Origin: Halarchaeum nitratireducens
Lineage (GTDB): Archaea; Halobacteriota; Halobacteria; Halobacteriales; Halobacteriaceae
Direction: 5' to 3'
Assembly: GCF_014647155.1 (NCBI RefSeq)
Contig: NZ_BMOQ01000001.1
Location: forward strand, 124,001-188,000
DNA: 64,000 nucleotides
Shown in pieces: positions 41,548 through 51,402 of the stretch (its first letter is position 1; each line of letters begins with the position of its first letter). The position numbers and the translations under genes are program-made. The notes under the pieces are model-generated. The model saw only the letters and a program-made list of their open reading frames with translations, did no database searches and was not told where the DNA came from.

Positions 41548-43236
41548 ATGCAGTACGAACGATACGTTACGAGTGCGGTCATCGCGCTCCTCATCGTGAG
41601 CGCCGCGCCGCTGACCGCATCGGCACTGACGACGAACAGCTCCGTCGCGGGTCACCCGGACCTCCACGCGTCGGTCGTCGACAACGAGTTCACGGCCGGC
41701 ACCGAGGCGACCCTCGACCTCTACTTGCAAAACGACGGCGTCATCACGCAGGGCGGGCCCGCCGCGTACCAAGAGCGCGTGAAGACCGCGCGCTCGACTC
41801 AGCTGTCGATCAGCAGCGGCGACAGCCCGATCACGGTCCACACGAAACAGTATCCCGCCGGCCACGTCGGCGACGGGACGAACGGTCCCTACGGGATCGA
41901 CATCACCGTCCCCGAGGGAACGGACCCCGGCACGTACCACCTCACCGTCCACGCCGAGTACACCTACACCGCCCAGGTGCGCTACGGCCCCGAGCAACCG
42001 CGATACACGGACTACGAGCGCGACGTGACGTTCGACGTGCCGGTCGTCGTCCGCGACCGCGCGCGGTTCCGGGTCGTGAACCACTCGACGGACGCCCACG
42101 TCAACCAGCGCGGGACGTACAGCGTCTCCATCAAGAACGTCGGCTCGGAGGTCGCGACCAACGCGGACGTGAAGGCGTCCTCGCAGACGCAGGCAATCTC
42201 GTTCGGCTCGACCGGGAAATCGGCCAGTGCCTCCGTTGATCGCTGGGAGCCTGGTGAGACGAAGACGCTCACGTACGACACCGCGGTCGAGGACATCTCC
42301 GGCGTCCACAACTACTCCGTCCCCGTGAATATCACGTTCAACGACGCGGACGGCGTCACCCGGCACTCCAATCGCCTTCTCTCGACGTTCCGGCCGCTTC
42401 CGAAGCAGACGTTCTCCGTCGACGACGTCCAGAGCACGCTTCGGATCGGCCGCAGTGACGGGACCCTCACCGGGACGGTGACGAACACCGGGCCCGCGCC
42501 AATTCATGATGCGACGGTTGTGGTACAGAACAACCTTTCGTCGCTCTCCTTCGACCAGCACTCGTACGCGTTGCCCGATCTCGACGCTGGTGAGAGCACC
42601 TCGTTCTCCTTTGACGGTGGGACGGTCTCGAAGACCGAGAACGCGAGTTCGCTTCCCGTCGAGCTCGCCGTCCACTACGACAACGAACACGATGACGCCT
42701 ACACGAGCGATGTCCACGAGGTCCACGCGTCGGTCGGCTCGTACGAGTCCCTGTTCAATATCACGGCAGTGAACGCGATTCCCGCCGGTACCCGCGGTGA
42801 CACGCCGAAAGACTCCGACTGGAGCAAACTCACCTTCCGGGTGACGAACAACGGCGACACGACGCTCCACAACATCAAGCCGAGCGTCGTCTTCGACAAC
42901 CAGTACTTCGAGCGGCCCATCGAGAGCAACTACCGGACGAGCGTCATCACGACGCTCGAACCCGGCGAGTCGACGAACGTGACGTACGCCGTGAGCGCGG
43001 CCGGCGTCGCCGGCGGCACGACGTACCCGCTCGATGTCGTCGTCGACTACGACCAGCCGAACGGCGTCAGCCGGACGACGACGTCGTACACGGTCCCGGT
43101 CCGGATCTCGCAGAGCTCCTCGCTCCCGCTCCTCCCGCTCGGCGGCGGCGCGATCATCCTCATCGGCATCCTGCTCGGCGCCTTCATCTGGAAGCGCCGC
43201 TCGCCCGACGAGGACACGGACGCGGACGAGGAGTAG
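41548..43236 (+). CDS. COG1361-like secreted surface protein (MFS pump partner)
   Basis: The 562-residue protein has a signal peptide (about residues 1-27), CARDB-like beta domains (YSVSIKNVGSEVATNADV; LTGTVTNTGPAPIHDATV) and a C-terminal helix (about 528-548) followed by a short charged cytoplasmic tail. It shares the early motif TQGGPAAYQERVKTA and the overall plan with the protein at 28957, which accompanies the RND pump. It is cotranscribed with the DHA2 pump. An accessory or substrate-binding role for the pump is inferred from this repeated pairing; it is not known. Confidence 0.87.
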   Translation: MQYERYVTSAVIALLIVSAAPLTASALTTNSSVAGHPDLHASVVDNEFTAGTEATLDLYLQNDGVITQGGPAAYQERVKTARSTQLSISSGDSPITVHTKQYPAGHVGDGTNGPYGIDITVPEGTDPGTYHLTVHAEYTYTAQVRYGPEQPRYTDYERDVTFDVPVVVRDRARFRVVNHSTDAHVNQRGTYSVSIKNVGSEVATNADVKASSQTQAISFGSTGKSASASVDRWEPGETKTLTYDTAVEDISGVHNYSVPVNITFNDADGVTRHSNRLLSTFRPLPKQTFSVDDVQSTLRIGRSDGTLTGTVTNTGPAPIHDATVVVQNNLSSLSFDQHSYALPDLDAGESTSFSFDGGTVSKTENASSLPVELAVHYDNEHDDAYTSDVHEVHASVGSYESLFNITAVNAIPAGTRGDTPKDSDWSKLTFRVTNNGDTTLHNIKPSVVFDNQYFERPIESNYRTSVITTLEPGESTNVTYAVSAAGVAGGTTYPLDVVVDYDQPNGVSRTTTSYTVPVRISQSSSLPLLPLGGGAIILIGILLGAFIWKRRSPDEDTDADEE

Positions 43237-43322
43237 CGGCGCTCGTCGCGGCCCGCTCTCCGCGCCCGACAGCGCTCGTCCGACCGTCACTCATATACTC
43301 TCGAACGCCCAACGCGTAGCGT

Positions 43323-44228
43323 ATGGCGCTCGAAACCACCGACACGCTCGCGTGGATCGTCGTCGGGCTGTTCGCCGCGAGCGCCCTCCTCGCTACGCGC
43401 GACGACTACGAGCGCGTCGCACGCGCCGTCGCCGGCGTCTCGTGGGCGCTGTTCGCGCTCTTCTGGGCGCTCCTCGTCCCCCACTTCTGGTTCGAACAGA
43501 AGAGCGTCATCGAGACGGCGCTCATCGCCGCCGCGGTCCCCGGGTCGCTCTACGTCGCGTACCTCGTGTACGCAACCCGGCCGTCGCTCATGATACTCTC
43601 GCGCGCCGTCGCCGTCATGGGGCTGATCTACCTCCCGGTTCTCACGATCGATAGCGTCGAGCGGGCGCTGATCGCCATGACGGCGCGTCACGGCGCGTGG
43701 CTCCAGAACGCCCTCGGCTATCACCCGCAGGTCCTCACCGGCCCGACGGTCGAATCCTCGCACACCGGCTTCCCGCACGCGTTCCTCTACGTCGTCGACG
43801 GCCATCGCTATCTGCTCGAAGTCCTCCTCGCGTGCACCGGTATCGGCAGTATCTCGATCGTCGCCGGCATCGTCATCGCGCTCCGCGCCCCGGTGCGCCG
43901 TCGCCTGCTCGCACTCGGCATCGCGGTCCCCGTCATCTACGGGCTGAACGTCGTTCGCGTCTCCTTCATCGCCATCGCGCACGGCAACCAGTGGTTCGAG
44001 GGCGCGCTCTCGCGTCGATTCGTCGAACTCGTCTTCAGTCCCACGCAGACCGGCATCACCTCCTACTACATGGCCGATCGCGTCATCGCCCAGTCGCTCT
44101 CCGTCGTCGCGCTCGTCGCGCTCACCTTCGTCCTGCTCCGTCTCCTCCCCGAGCTCGGGACCGTCGTGCGCGACCTCCTCTATCTCGTCACCGGGAACGA
44201 GTACGACCTCACCACTCGACGCGACTGA
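43323..44228 (+). CDS. artA: Archaeosortase A
   Basis: The 301-residue membrane protein has about eight helices and the exosortase/archaeosortase active site: Cys171 (LLACTGIGS), Arg212 (NVVRVSFIAIAHG) and Arg253 (ADRVIAQ). These align with the catalytic C173, R214 and R253 of Haloferax ArtA. ArtA cuts PGF-CTERM proteins near the tripeptide and, with lipid-modifying enzymes, anchors them through a C-terminal archaeal lipid. The S-layer protein encoded 5 kb upstream carries a clear PGF-CTERM and is the obvious substrate. TATA-like CATATAC lies about 28 bases before the ATG, so it is transcribed separately. Confidence 0.95.
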   Translation: MALETTDTLAWIVVGLFAASALLATRDDYERVARAVAGVSWALFALFWALLVPHFWFEQKSVIETALIAAAVPGSLYVAYLVYATRPSLMILSRAVAVMGLIYLPVLTIDSVERALIAMTARHGAWLQNALGYHPQVLTGPTVESSHTGFPHAFLYVVDGHRYLLEVLLACTGIGSISIVAGIVIALRAPVRRRLLALGIAVPVIYGLNVVRVSFIAIAHGNQWFEGALSRRFVELVFSPTQTGITSYYMADRVIAQSLSVVALVALTFVLLRLLPELGTVVRDLLYLVTGNEYDLTTRRD

Positions 44229-44467
44229 CGGGCGCGACGCGGTCGTCGTCTCGTAGCGTCACCCTCGGCCCGGACACGCGATCCGAGCGCCGCAACGACG
44301 CCGAGAACGCCGAAAAGTAGCGATCGCTCTGCTCACGTCACTCTCTACTCCCGAGACGAACGGCACCGCAGCGGCTCGTGTCGTCGCGTCGTTCGGCGCT
44401 CGGCGACCGGCCACGCGTCCCTCGACGAGGGGTGAAAGCGTCGCTCACCGAGTTGAAGTCAGAGAAG

Positions 44468-44540
44468 CGCCCGGAGCGGGATTTGAACCCGCGTCACGAC
44501 CGTGACAGGGTCGTATGATGGGCCACTACACCATCCGGGC
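44468..44540 (-). tRNA. tRNA-Asp (anticodon GUC)
   Basis: A complete 73-base cloverleaf is present on the minus strand, with acceptor GCCCGGA/TCCGGGC and discriminator G, as expected for tRNA-Asp. The anticodon stem is of the ACGAC/GTCGT type, with GTC in the loop. The T loop contains GGTTCAAATCC. CCA is not encoded. A TATA-like TTAATTAG about 25-30 bases upstream (near 44567) is the probable promoter. Confidence 0.96.
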
Positions 44541-44590
44541 TTCGAACGCATCTCTTCGTAGCCGGGTGAACTAATTAAGACTTTCTTTCC

Positions 44591-44630
44591 GACCCCCTCC
44601 GCGTCAGGTGTTCACAGGAGTGAGGGGGTC
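44591..44630 (-). terminator. Inverted repeat after the chaperonin-like gene
   Basis: Nine-base arms GACCCCCTC and GAGGGGGTC are separated by 22 bases, just past the chaperonin stop at 44639. The element separates that operon from the tRNA-Asp promoter. Confidence 0.5.
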
Positions 44631-44638
44631 CGGGTGGC

Positions 44639-46252
44639 TCAGTGACCGATCGCCCAGGGATACCCGCCGTGATCGGGTCCGTCAGGCGCCATCCCCTCGT
44701 CCGACGGGTTCGCCGTGGCCGCCGGGAGCACGTCGTCGACGCGAAGCACGGTCGCCGCCGTCTCGAAGGCGTTCGTCAGGCACGACCGGAGCACCGTCGG
44801 CGGCTCGACGATCTCTGCGGCCCGAGCGTCGACGAGCGAGCCGTCCACACCGATGCCGATGTCCGGGCCGTCGGCTCGCTGTCGACGCTTCAGGTCGGCT
44901 ATCGCCGTCGTCGGATCCCGACCGGCGTTCTCCGCGAGCGTCCGCGGGAGCGTGGTGAGCGCCTCCGCATACGCCGACCGGACGAGTTGCTCGCGTCCGC
45001 TGACCCGTGTCGCTTCCGACGCGAGCGTCTGCGACAGCGCCGTCGCGCTCGCCCCGCCGCCGGGGACGACGCGACCGTCGCGCACCGCCTGCCGGAGGAC
45101 GTCGATCCCGTCCGCGACGATGCGGCGCGTCTCCTCGACGACGTGCGGCGTCCCGCCCCGGAGCACGAGCGACGCGTGAGCCTCGACGGGACAGTCGGCG
45201 ACGACGAGCGTCGACACGTCCCCGATCTCCCGCCGGCGGATCGAACCGGCCCGGCCGAGCGCGGCCGCGTCGAGATCACGCGGCGACGGAACGGCGTCGG
45301 CGTCGGTGGCTCGCTCGATCGCCGCGAACTCGTCCGAGCGCGTCCGCTCGACGACGAGCACGCCGGCGCGCGCGAGCGCCACCCGGACCCCGTCGTCGAC
45401 CGGTTTCGCGCAGAAGAGCGCGTCCGCCCCGCTCTCCCGGACGGCATCGACGAGCCCCGCTGTTACGTCGCGCTCGTGGTCGCGGACGCGCTCGAGCGTG
45501 TGGGCGTCGTCGACGGTGACGGTCGTCCCCGCCGCCGTGTCGTCGAGGCCAATCGCGTCGCGCACGAGTGCGATCCGCGGCGCCGCGAGCGACGGGACGT
45601 CCGCCCCGACGACCGGCGCGACGCTCGTCGAGGACGCGTCGTGATCCACGAGGATCCCGTCCACGAGCGTCGACGCGGCCACCCCTTCGCCCGCGTAGCC
45701 GTGGAGCGTGAGGCGACTGGCGTCGAAGTCGACGCGCCGCAGCGCCGAGACGACGGCCGTCGCGAAGTGGCCGACGGCGTCGTCGTCCCACCGGCCGTTC
45801 ACGGTCGTCGCGACGATCCGCTCGAGGCGTTCGCGCTCGTCGTCGTCGAACGGGGCCGCGTACTCCGCGAGGCGCTCGCGAGCCCGCTCGGTCGCCCGCG
45901 CGTACCCCTTGACGACGGTTCGCGGATGGGCGCCGTCCTCGATCAGCTCACGCGCGCGATCGAGGAGCGCGCCGAGGAGGATCACGGTCCTCGTGCTCCC
46001 GTCGCTCGCCGCGCGGTCCTGACTCGCCGCCGCCGCGACCGCGGACCGCCCGATCGGGTGCGCGACGTCGAGTCGCTCCAGCACGCTCGATCCGGTGTTC
46101 GTCACGAGGACGGAACCGTCCCGGTCGACCACCATCGTGTCCATCCCGTTCGGGCCGAGGGTCGTCCGGACGGTCGCCGCGACGGCCGTCCCGGCTTCGA
46201 GTGCCGGCCGGGCGGGTTCGTCCGTCGACCGCCGACGCGTCGTCGCCTCCAT
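44639..46252 (-). CDS. Divergent group II chaperonin (thermosome-like)
   Basis: The 537-residue protein is recognisable as a TCP-1/Cpn60 family member: TLGPNGMDTMVVD at residues 31-43, AHPIGRSAVAAAASQD near 65-79, VVPGGGAS near 400 and AENAGRDP near 460. Key nucleotide-site motifs have changed. The usual NDG is NTG (52-54), the GDGT motif is SDGST (83-87), and the Lys of TLGPKGMD is Asn35. Thermosomes refold proteins inside a two-ring ATP-driven cage; with these changes this paralogue may have reduced or different ATPase behaviour. Its ATG overlaps the formamidase stop by one base (TGATG), so it is translationally coupled to an enzyme gene. Confidence 0.83.
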   Translation of the reverse strand: MEATTRRRSTDEPARPALEAGTAVAATVRTTLGPNGMDTMVVDRDGSVLVTNTGSSVLERLDVAHPIGRSAVAAAASQDRAASDGSTRTVILLGALLDRARELIEDGAHPRTVVKGYARATERARERLAEYAAPFDDDERERLERIVATTVNGRWDDDAVGHFATAVVSALRRVDFDASRLTLHGYAGEGVAASTLVDGILVDHDASSTSVAPVVGADVPSLAAPRIALVRDAIGLDDTAAGTTVTVDDAHTLERVRDHERDVTAGLVDAVRESGADALFCAKPVDDGVRVALARAGVLVVERTRSDEFAAIERATDADAVPSPRDLDAAALGRAGSIRRREIGDVSTLVVADCPVEAHASLVLRGGTPHVVEETRRIVADGIDVLRQAVRDGRVVPGGGASATALSQTLASEATRVSGREQLVRSAYAEALTTLPRTLAENAGRDPTTAIADLKRRQRADGPDIGIGVDGSLVDARAAEIVEPPTVLRSCLTNAFETAATVLRVDDVLPAATANPSDEGMAPDGPDHGGYPWAIGH

Positions 46253-47526
46253 CACTCCCCGAGGGGGTCGTCGGTCACGAGCAGCTCGCCGCGGTCCGTC
46301 CGGTTCTCCAGATGGCCGGGCGACACGTCGAACTCGAAGACGCCCTTTGGCACCGCGAGCGTCGAACAGGCGTTCGGGATGTCGACGACGCCGCTCTGTC
46401 GACCCTCCGCGGGGACCGTGCCGAGGATGTGGAGCGCCTGCTGGCCGGTGTACCCGAACTCCTTCAGGTAGTCGATGGCCTGTAAGCACGCGCGGCGATA
46501 GGCGGTGTGCGAGTCGATGTAGCGCTGCTCGCCCTCCTCGGTCACCGAGTAGCCGCAGAACGTGACGTAGTCCTCGAAGGTCGGCCCGCGATGGCCCGGC
46601 TCGAAGATAGGGTGATCGACGCCGTACCGATCCATGCCGTCCTTCACGACGTCTACTTCGACGTCGGCGTAGCCGGCCATCTCGATGGCGCCACAGAACG
46701 TGATCTCCCCGTCTCCCTGCGAGGCGTGGAAGTCGCCGATGCCGAACTTCGCCCCCTCGACGTAGACGGGGAAGTAGACCGTCGACCCGATCGAGAGGTC
46801 CTTGATGTCGTGGTTCCCCCCGTGTTCGCGCGGCGGGACCGTCCGCGCCGCCTCCTCGGCAGCCGCTTCCGCCGCCTCGGGGTCCATCTCGCCCATCTGT
46901 GCGCCCTCCGGCGTCGGGAGGTTGGCGACCGGGGGCTCCGCCTCGCCGGTCGGGTGGTTGGGGATCGACTCGGGATCCGCCTCGTACCGCTCGACGAGGT
47001 CCCCCTCGCGCTCGTTCCACCTCTCCAGGAGCTCGTGGCTCGGCGCACAGCCGGCGAGCCCCGGATGGATCTTCCCCTCGTACCGGACGTCCGGAACGTG
47101 TCGGGAGGAGACGGTGTAGCCGTCGATGTCCCACACCGACTTCGCGGCTTTCGGGAAGTGATCGGTCAGGAACCCCCCGCCGTTCTGCTGTGAGAACGTC
47201 CCGGTGAACCCGAACTCGGAGCGGTCGTTGAGCGGCCCCATGTCGTGAAACTCGACCTTGAGGAGGTCGCCGGGCTCCGCGCCCTCGACGTGGACGGGGC
47301 CCGCGAGGTAGTGGACCTGTGTCAGGTCGACGTCACGGACCTCATTCGGGTCGTCGTTGTCGCCGATCTGTCCCCCAGTCCAGTCGAGGGCTTCGAGGCG
47401 CATCGTCTCGCCCGGTTCGGCCTCGACGGCCGCGGGAATGTCGGGGTGCCAGCGGTTGAACGGGTTCGGTCCCGGCTGTTCGTCCGGCGCGCTGTCGGTG
47501 TCGACTTCGAACGTGACTTCGGGCAT
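46252..47526 (-). CDS. Formamidase/acetamidase family protein
   Basis: The 424-residue protein matches the FmdA/AmdA family. Conserved segments include FNRWHPDIPAA near the N-terminus, HYLAGPVHVEGAEPGDLL, HPGLAGCAPS near residue 153 and the SQGDGEITFCGAIEMA region near residue 270. These enzymes hydrolyse formamide or short amides to ammonia and the acid, a nitrogen-scavenging step. TATA-like GGCTTATCG (near 47559) supports this start. The chaperonin-like gene is translationally coupled downstream. Confidence 0.92.
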   Translation of the reverse strand: MPEVTFEVDTDSAPDEQPGPNPFNRWHPDIPAAVEAEPGETMRLEALDWTGGQIGDNDDPNEVRDVDLTQVHYLAGPVHVEGAEPGDLLKVEFHDMGPLNDRSEFGFTGTFSQQNGGGFLTDHFPKAAKSVWDIDGYTVSSRHVPDVRYEGKIHPGLAGCAPSHELLERWNEREGDLVERYEADPESIPNHPTGEAEPPVANLPTPEGAQMGEMDPEAAEAAAEEAARTVPPREHGGNHDIKDLSIGSTVYFPVYVEGAKFGIGDFHASQGDGEITFCGAIEMAGYADVEVDVVKDGMDRYGVDHPIFEPGHRGPTFEDYVTFCGYSVTEEGEQRYIDSHTAYRRACLQAIDYLKEFGYTGQQALHILGTVPAEGRQSGVVDIPNACSTLAVPKGVFEFDVSPGHLENRTDRGELLVTDDPLGE

Positions 47527-47723
47527 TCGAGCTCTCCGAGAGTCGTGTCAACAACCATCTCGATAAGCCGTTTCCTAATACACACGACATTTCATCTCTG
47601 ACGTGTGAATACCTATAGGACGTACTAGCAGTTACCACTATAACGGCCGGCCGCGCTGTCCAGTGCGTGACCGCACCGCACGCGCGGACGGAGTTGACAA
47701 GACTTAACCTCTGCGGGCGCAAA

Positions 47724-47739
47724 AGATACTGTAGTATCT
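47724..47739 (+). promoter_or_regulatory. Palindrome at the rpo operon promoter
   Basis: AGATAC and GTATCT flank TGTA, 37-52 bases before the rpoH ATG. The left arm overlaps the most TATA-like sequence (AAAGATACT) in the 249-base gap, so it may be a regulator site or simply part of the core promoter. Confidence 0.4.
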
Positions 47740-47775
47740 CGTGAGAGCCGCTTCTGCCCCCACCCAGGTGCACCC

Positions 47776-48003
47776 ATGGTAGATGAAAGCCAACACGAAC
47801 TCGTGCCCGACCATACCGTCCTGCCGGAGGACGAGGTAGAGGACGTCCTTGAGGAGTACGACGTCGAGCGGACGTCGCTTCCGAAGATCAAACGCCGTGA
47901 TCCCGCGCTGCCCGACGACGCCGAGCCCGGCGACGTCGTGAAGGTCGTGCGCGACTCCCGAACCACGGACGAAGCCATCGTGTACCGACTGGTCATCGAA
48001 TAA
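47776..48003 (+). CDS. rpoH: RNA polymerase subunit H
   Basis: The 75-residue protein is archaeal RpoH (equivalent to the C-terminal domain of eukaryotic RPB5). It has [20 protein letters not shown] and [11 protein letters not shown], ending in [20 protein letters not shown]. It is the first gene of the rpo operon. Its last base is the first base of rpoB'' (TAATG), so translation is coupled. It helps form the lower jaw of the polymerase. Confidence 0.97.
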   Translation: MVDESQHELVPDHTVLPEDEVEDVLEEYDVERTSLPKIKRRDPALPDDAEPGDVVKVVRDSRTTDEAIVYRLVIE

Positions 48004-49568
48004 TGCAACAGCAAGATCGACGCAAGCTGTCGAGAGAGTACTTCTCGAAGGAACGGCTCGCCGAACACCACTACCGCTCGTTCAACTCCTTCCTCGAGCG
48101 GGGAATGCAGGACGTCGTCACGGAGAAGGGTCGTATCGAGACGGACATCGGGGACAAGGAGGATCAGGAGCCGGTCTTCGTGGAGCTCGGGGACGTGCGC
48201 GTCACGACGCCGCGCGTCCGAGAGGCCGACGGCTCGGAGGAGCTCCTCTACCCGCAGGAGGCGCGTCTGCGCAACATCACCTACTCCGCGCCCGTGTTCA
48301 TGGAGATGAGCATCGTGCGCGGCGGCGAGGAAGAAGAGGAGACGGTCCTCGACACGACCGAGACGAAGGTCGGTCGCATGCCGATCATGGTCGGCTCCTC
48401 GAAGTGCAACATCGCGGACTTCAGCGACGAGGAGCTCGTCGACATCGGCGAGGACCCCGCCGACCCCGGTGGCTACTTCATCGTCAACGGATCCGAGCGC
48501 GTGCTGATGACCTCGGAGGACCTCGCGCCGAACAAGATCCTCGCCGAATACGACACGAAGTACGGCGACGAGATCCAGGTCGCCAAGACCTTCAGCCAGC
48601 GACGGGGCTACCGCGCGCTCGTGCTCTGCGAGCGCAACCGCTCGGGCATCCTCGAGGTCTCGTTCCCGTCCGTCTCGGGCTCGATCAACTTCGTGACGCT
48701 CGTGCGGGCGCTGGGACTCGAATCCGACGAGGAGATCGTTCATCGCGTCTCCGACGACCCGGAGATCGTGAAGTTCATGCTGGAGAACTTGGAGGAGGCC
48801 GACGTCCAGACGGAGGCCGAGGCCATCGAGACGCTCGGCAAGCGCGTCGCCTCCGGGCAGGGCAAGGACTACCAGCTCAAACGCGCGAACTACGTCATCG
48901 ATCGCTACCTCCTCCCGCACCTCCACGAGGAGGGCGTCGAGGACGAGGAGACGCGCATCAACAAGGCGTACTACCTCTGTCGGATGGCCGAGGCGTGCTT
49001 CGAGCTCGCCCTCGAACGCCGCGAGGCGGACGACAAGGACCACTACGCCAACAAGCGCCTGAAGGTCAGCGGCGACCTGATGAAGGACCTCTTCCGGACG
49101 GCGCTCAACAAGCTCTCGCGCGACGTGAAGTACCAGCTCGAACGCGCGAACATGCGCAACCGACAGCTCACCGTCAACACGGTGGTCCGCTCGGACGTGC
49201 TGACCGAGCGCCTCGAGCACCCGATCGCCACGGGCAACTGGGTCGGCGGACGCTCCGGGGTCTCCCAGCTCGTCGACCGGACCGACCACATGGGCGTGCT
49301 CTCACACCTTCGGCGACTACGCAGTCCGCTCAGTCGCTCCCAGCCCCACTTCGAGGCGCGTGACCTGCACGCGACCCAGTGGGGTCGGATCTGTCCCTCC
49401 GAGACGCCGGAGGGACCGAACTGCGGCCTCGTGAAGAACTTCGCGCAGGCGATGGAGCTCTCACAGACCGTCGACGACGAACAGGACTTGAAAGCCGAAC
49501 TCTCCTCGATGGGCGTGGAGGGAGTGCCCGGTCTGCAACACGAGAACGACGCGCCCGCGGACGACTAA
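48003..49568 (+). CDS. rpoB2: RNA polymerase subunit B''
   Basis: The 521-residue protein is the N-terminal half of the beta-equivalent subunit, split from B' as in other euryarchaea. It contains the protrusion and lobe, with [23 protein letters not shown] and [11 protein letters not shown]. The C-terminal fork region holds [33 protein letters not shown] (read in short pieces near residues 415-450) and [19 protein letters not shown]. rpoB' starts four bases after its stop. Confidence 0.97.
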   Translation: MQQQDRRKLSREYFSKERLAEHHYRSFNSFLERGMQDVVTEKGRIETDIGDKEDQEPVFVELGDVRVTTPRVREADGSEELLYPQEARLRNITYSAPVFMEMSIVRGGEEEEETVLDTTETKVGRMPIMVGSSKCNIADFSDEELVDIGEDPADPGGYFIVNGSERVLMTSEDLAPNKILAEYDTKYGDEIQVAKTFSQRRGYRALVLCERNRSGILEVSFPSVSGSINFVTLVRALGLESDEEIVHRVSDDPEIVKFMLENLEEADVQTEAEAIETLGKRVASGQGKDYQLKRANYVIDRYLLPHLHEEGVEDEETRINKAYYLCRMAEACFELALERREADDKDHYANKRLKVSGDLMKDLFRTALNKLSRDVKYQLERANMRNRQLTVNTVVRSDVLTERLEHPIATGNWVGGRSGVSQLVDRTDHMGVLSHLRRLRSPLSRSQPHFEARDLHATQWGRICPSETPEGPNCGLVKNFAQAMELSQTVDDEQDLKAELSSMGVEGVPGLQHENDAPADD

Positions 49569-49572
49569 CTAC

Positions 49573-51399
49573 ATGAGTCAGGCACGAGACGCGAAAGTCT
49601 ACGTCAACGGGAGTCTCGTCGGGACCCACCCGGACCCCTACGAGCTCGCCGATCAGATCCGTGAAGCCCGCCGCCGCGGCGACGTCTCCGAGATGGTGAA
49701 CGTCTCGGTGAAAGACCGTACCCGCGAGGTCATCGTCAACGCCGACGCCGGGCGCGCGCGGCGCCCCCTCCTCGTCGTCGAGGACGGCGAGACGATCGCC
49801 GACGAGTCCGACGTCGAGGCCGTCCAGAACGGCGAACGCGACTTCGAGGACCTCGTCGACGAGGGGAAAGTTGAGTTCATCGACGCCGAGGAGGAAGAGG
49901 ACATCCTCGTCGCCGTCGAGGAGGATGAGCTCACCGAGGACCATACGCACCTCGAGATCGACCCGCAGCTGATCTTCGGGATCGGCGCGGGGATGGTCCC
50001 GTACCCCGAGCACAACGCTTCGCCGCGTATCACGATGGGCGCGGGGATGATGAAACAGAGCCTGGGACTGCCGGCGGCGAACTACCGGATCCGTCCGGAC
50101 ACCCGCCAGCACATCATGCACTATCCCCAGGCGGCGATGGTCAACACCCAGACCACCGAGCAGATCGGCTACGACGACCGGCCCGCCGGGCAGAACTTCA
50201 CGGTCGCCGTCATGAGTTACGAGGGGTTCAACATCGAGGACGCCCTCGTCATGAACAAGGGGTCGGTCGAGCGCGCGCTCGGTCGCTCGCACTTCTTCCG
50301 CACCTACGAGGGCGAGGAACGACGCTACCCCGGCGGCCAGGAGGACCGCTTCGAGATCCCCGGTGAGGACGTGCGCGGGTCGCGGGGCGAGGACGCCTAC
50401 ACGCACCTCGACGACGACGGGATGGTCAACCCCGAGACGCAGGTGGACGAGAACTCCGTCCTGCTCGGGAAGACCTCGCCGCCACGCTTCCTCGAGGAGC
50501 CGGACGACATGGCGGGTCTGAGTCCCCAGAAGCGCCGCGAGACATCCGTCACGATGCGATCGGGCGAGGACGGCGTCGTCGACACGGTCACGGTCATGGA
50601 GGGCGAGGACGGGTCGAAGCTCGCCAAGGTGAGCGTCCGCGACGAGCGCGTCCCCGAACTCGGCGACAAGTTCGCGTCACGGCACGGTCAGAAGGGGGTC
50701 ATCGGTCACCTCGCGCCCCACGAGGACATGCCGTTCACGGAGGAGGGCGTGGTGCCCGACCTCATCGTGAACCCGCACGCCCTGCCGTCGCGGATGACGG
50801 TCGGTCACGTGCTGGAGATGCTCGGCGGGAAGGCGGGCGCGCTCGACGGGCGGACCGTCGACGGCACGGCCTTCACCGGCGAGGACGAGGAGGAGATCCG
50901 GGCGACGCTCGAGGCACACGGCTTCGACTCCTCGGGGAAAGAACAGCTCTACTCGGGCGTCTCCGGCGAGAAGATCGAGGCCCAGATCTTCGTTGGGAAC
51001 ATCTTCTACCACAAGCTCTACCACATGGTCTCGAACAAGGTGCACGCCCGCTCCAAGGGGCCGGTGCAGGTGCTGACGCGCCAGCCGACCGAGGGGCGCG
51101 CCCGCGAGGGTGGGCTCCGCCTCGGCGAGATGGAGCGCGACACCGTCATCGGGCACGGCGCCGCGATGGTGCTCAAAGAGCGCCTGCTCGAATCCTCCGA
51201 CCAGGAGTACGTCCACATCTGTGGCAACTGCGGGATGACCGCCGTGGAGAACAGAGAACAGCGTCGCGTCTACTGCCCGAACTGCGGGGAGGAGACCGAC
51301 GTGCACAACATCGAGATGAGCTACGCGTTCAAGCTCCTGCTCGACGAGATGAAGGCGCTCGGTATCGCGCCGCGTCTCGAACTCGAGGACGCCGTCTAA
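49573..51399 (+). CDS. rpoB1: RNA polymerase subunit B'
   Basis: The 608-residue protein is the C-terminal half of the beta-equivalent. It carries the hybrid-binding region with [26 protein letters not shown], the [13 protein letters not shown] motif that contacts nucleotide and template, and a C-terminal zinc site (HICGNCG... and VYCPNCGEE, about residues 543-575). It lies between rpoB'' and rpoA' with gaps of 4 and 3 bases, so all are translated from one message. Confidence 0.97.
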   Translation: MSQARDAKVYVNGSLVGTHPDPYELADQIREARRRGDVSEMVNVSVKDRTREVIVNADAGRARRPLLVVEDGETIADESDVEAVQNGERDFEDLVDEGKVEFIDAEEEEDILVAVEEDELTEDHTHLEIDPQLIFGIGAGMVPYPEHNASPRITMGAGMMKQSLGLPAANYRIRPDTRQHIMHYPQAAMVNTQTTEQIGYDDRPAGQNFTVAVMSYEGFNIEDALVMNKGSVERALGRSHFFRTYEGEERRYPGGQEDRFEIPGEDVRGSRGEDAYTHLDDDGMVNPETQVDENSVLLGKTSPPRFLEEPDDMAGLSPQKRRETSVTMRSGEDGVVDTVTVMEGEDGSKLAKVSVRDERVPELGDKFASRHGQKGVIGHLAPHEDMPFTEEGVVPDLIVNPHALPSRMTVGHVLEMLGGKAGALDGRTVDGTAFTGEDEEEIRATLEAHGFDSSGKEQLYSGVSGEKIEAQIFVGNIFYHKLYHMVSNKVHARSKGPVQVLTRQPTEGRAREGGLRLGEMERDTVIGHGAAMVLKERLLESSDQEYVHICGNCGMTAVENREQRRVYCPNCGEETDVHNIEMSYAFKLLLDEMKALGIAPRLELEDAV

Positions 51400-51402
51400 C
51401 AC

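Noticed and set aside
44229-44467. Gap between artA and tRNA-Asp
   Set aside because: Inspected for small genes and repeats; nothing supportable.
44639-47134. An 831-codon frame joining the chaperonin to upstream sequence
   Set aside because: The upstream 294 codons overlap formamidase in another frame; the real start is at 46252 in the TGATG overlap.
47741-47782. A GTG-initiated 13-codon frame ending just inside rpoH
   Set aside because: It overlaps the rpoH start by seven bases rather than as ATGA or TAATG, and GTG is a weak start; I do not count it with the four uORFs.
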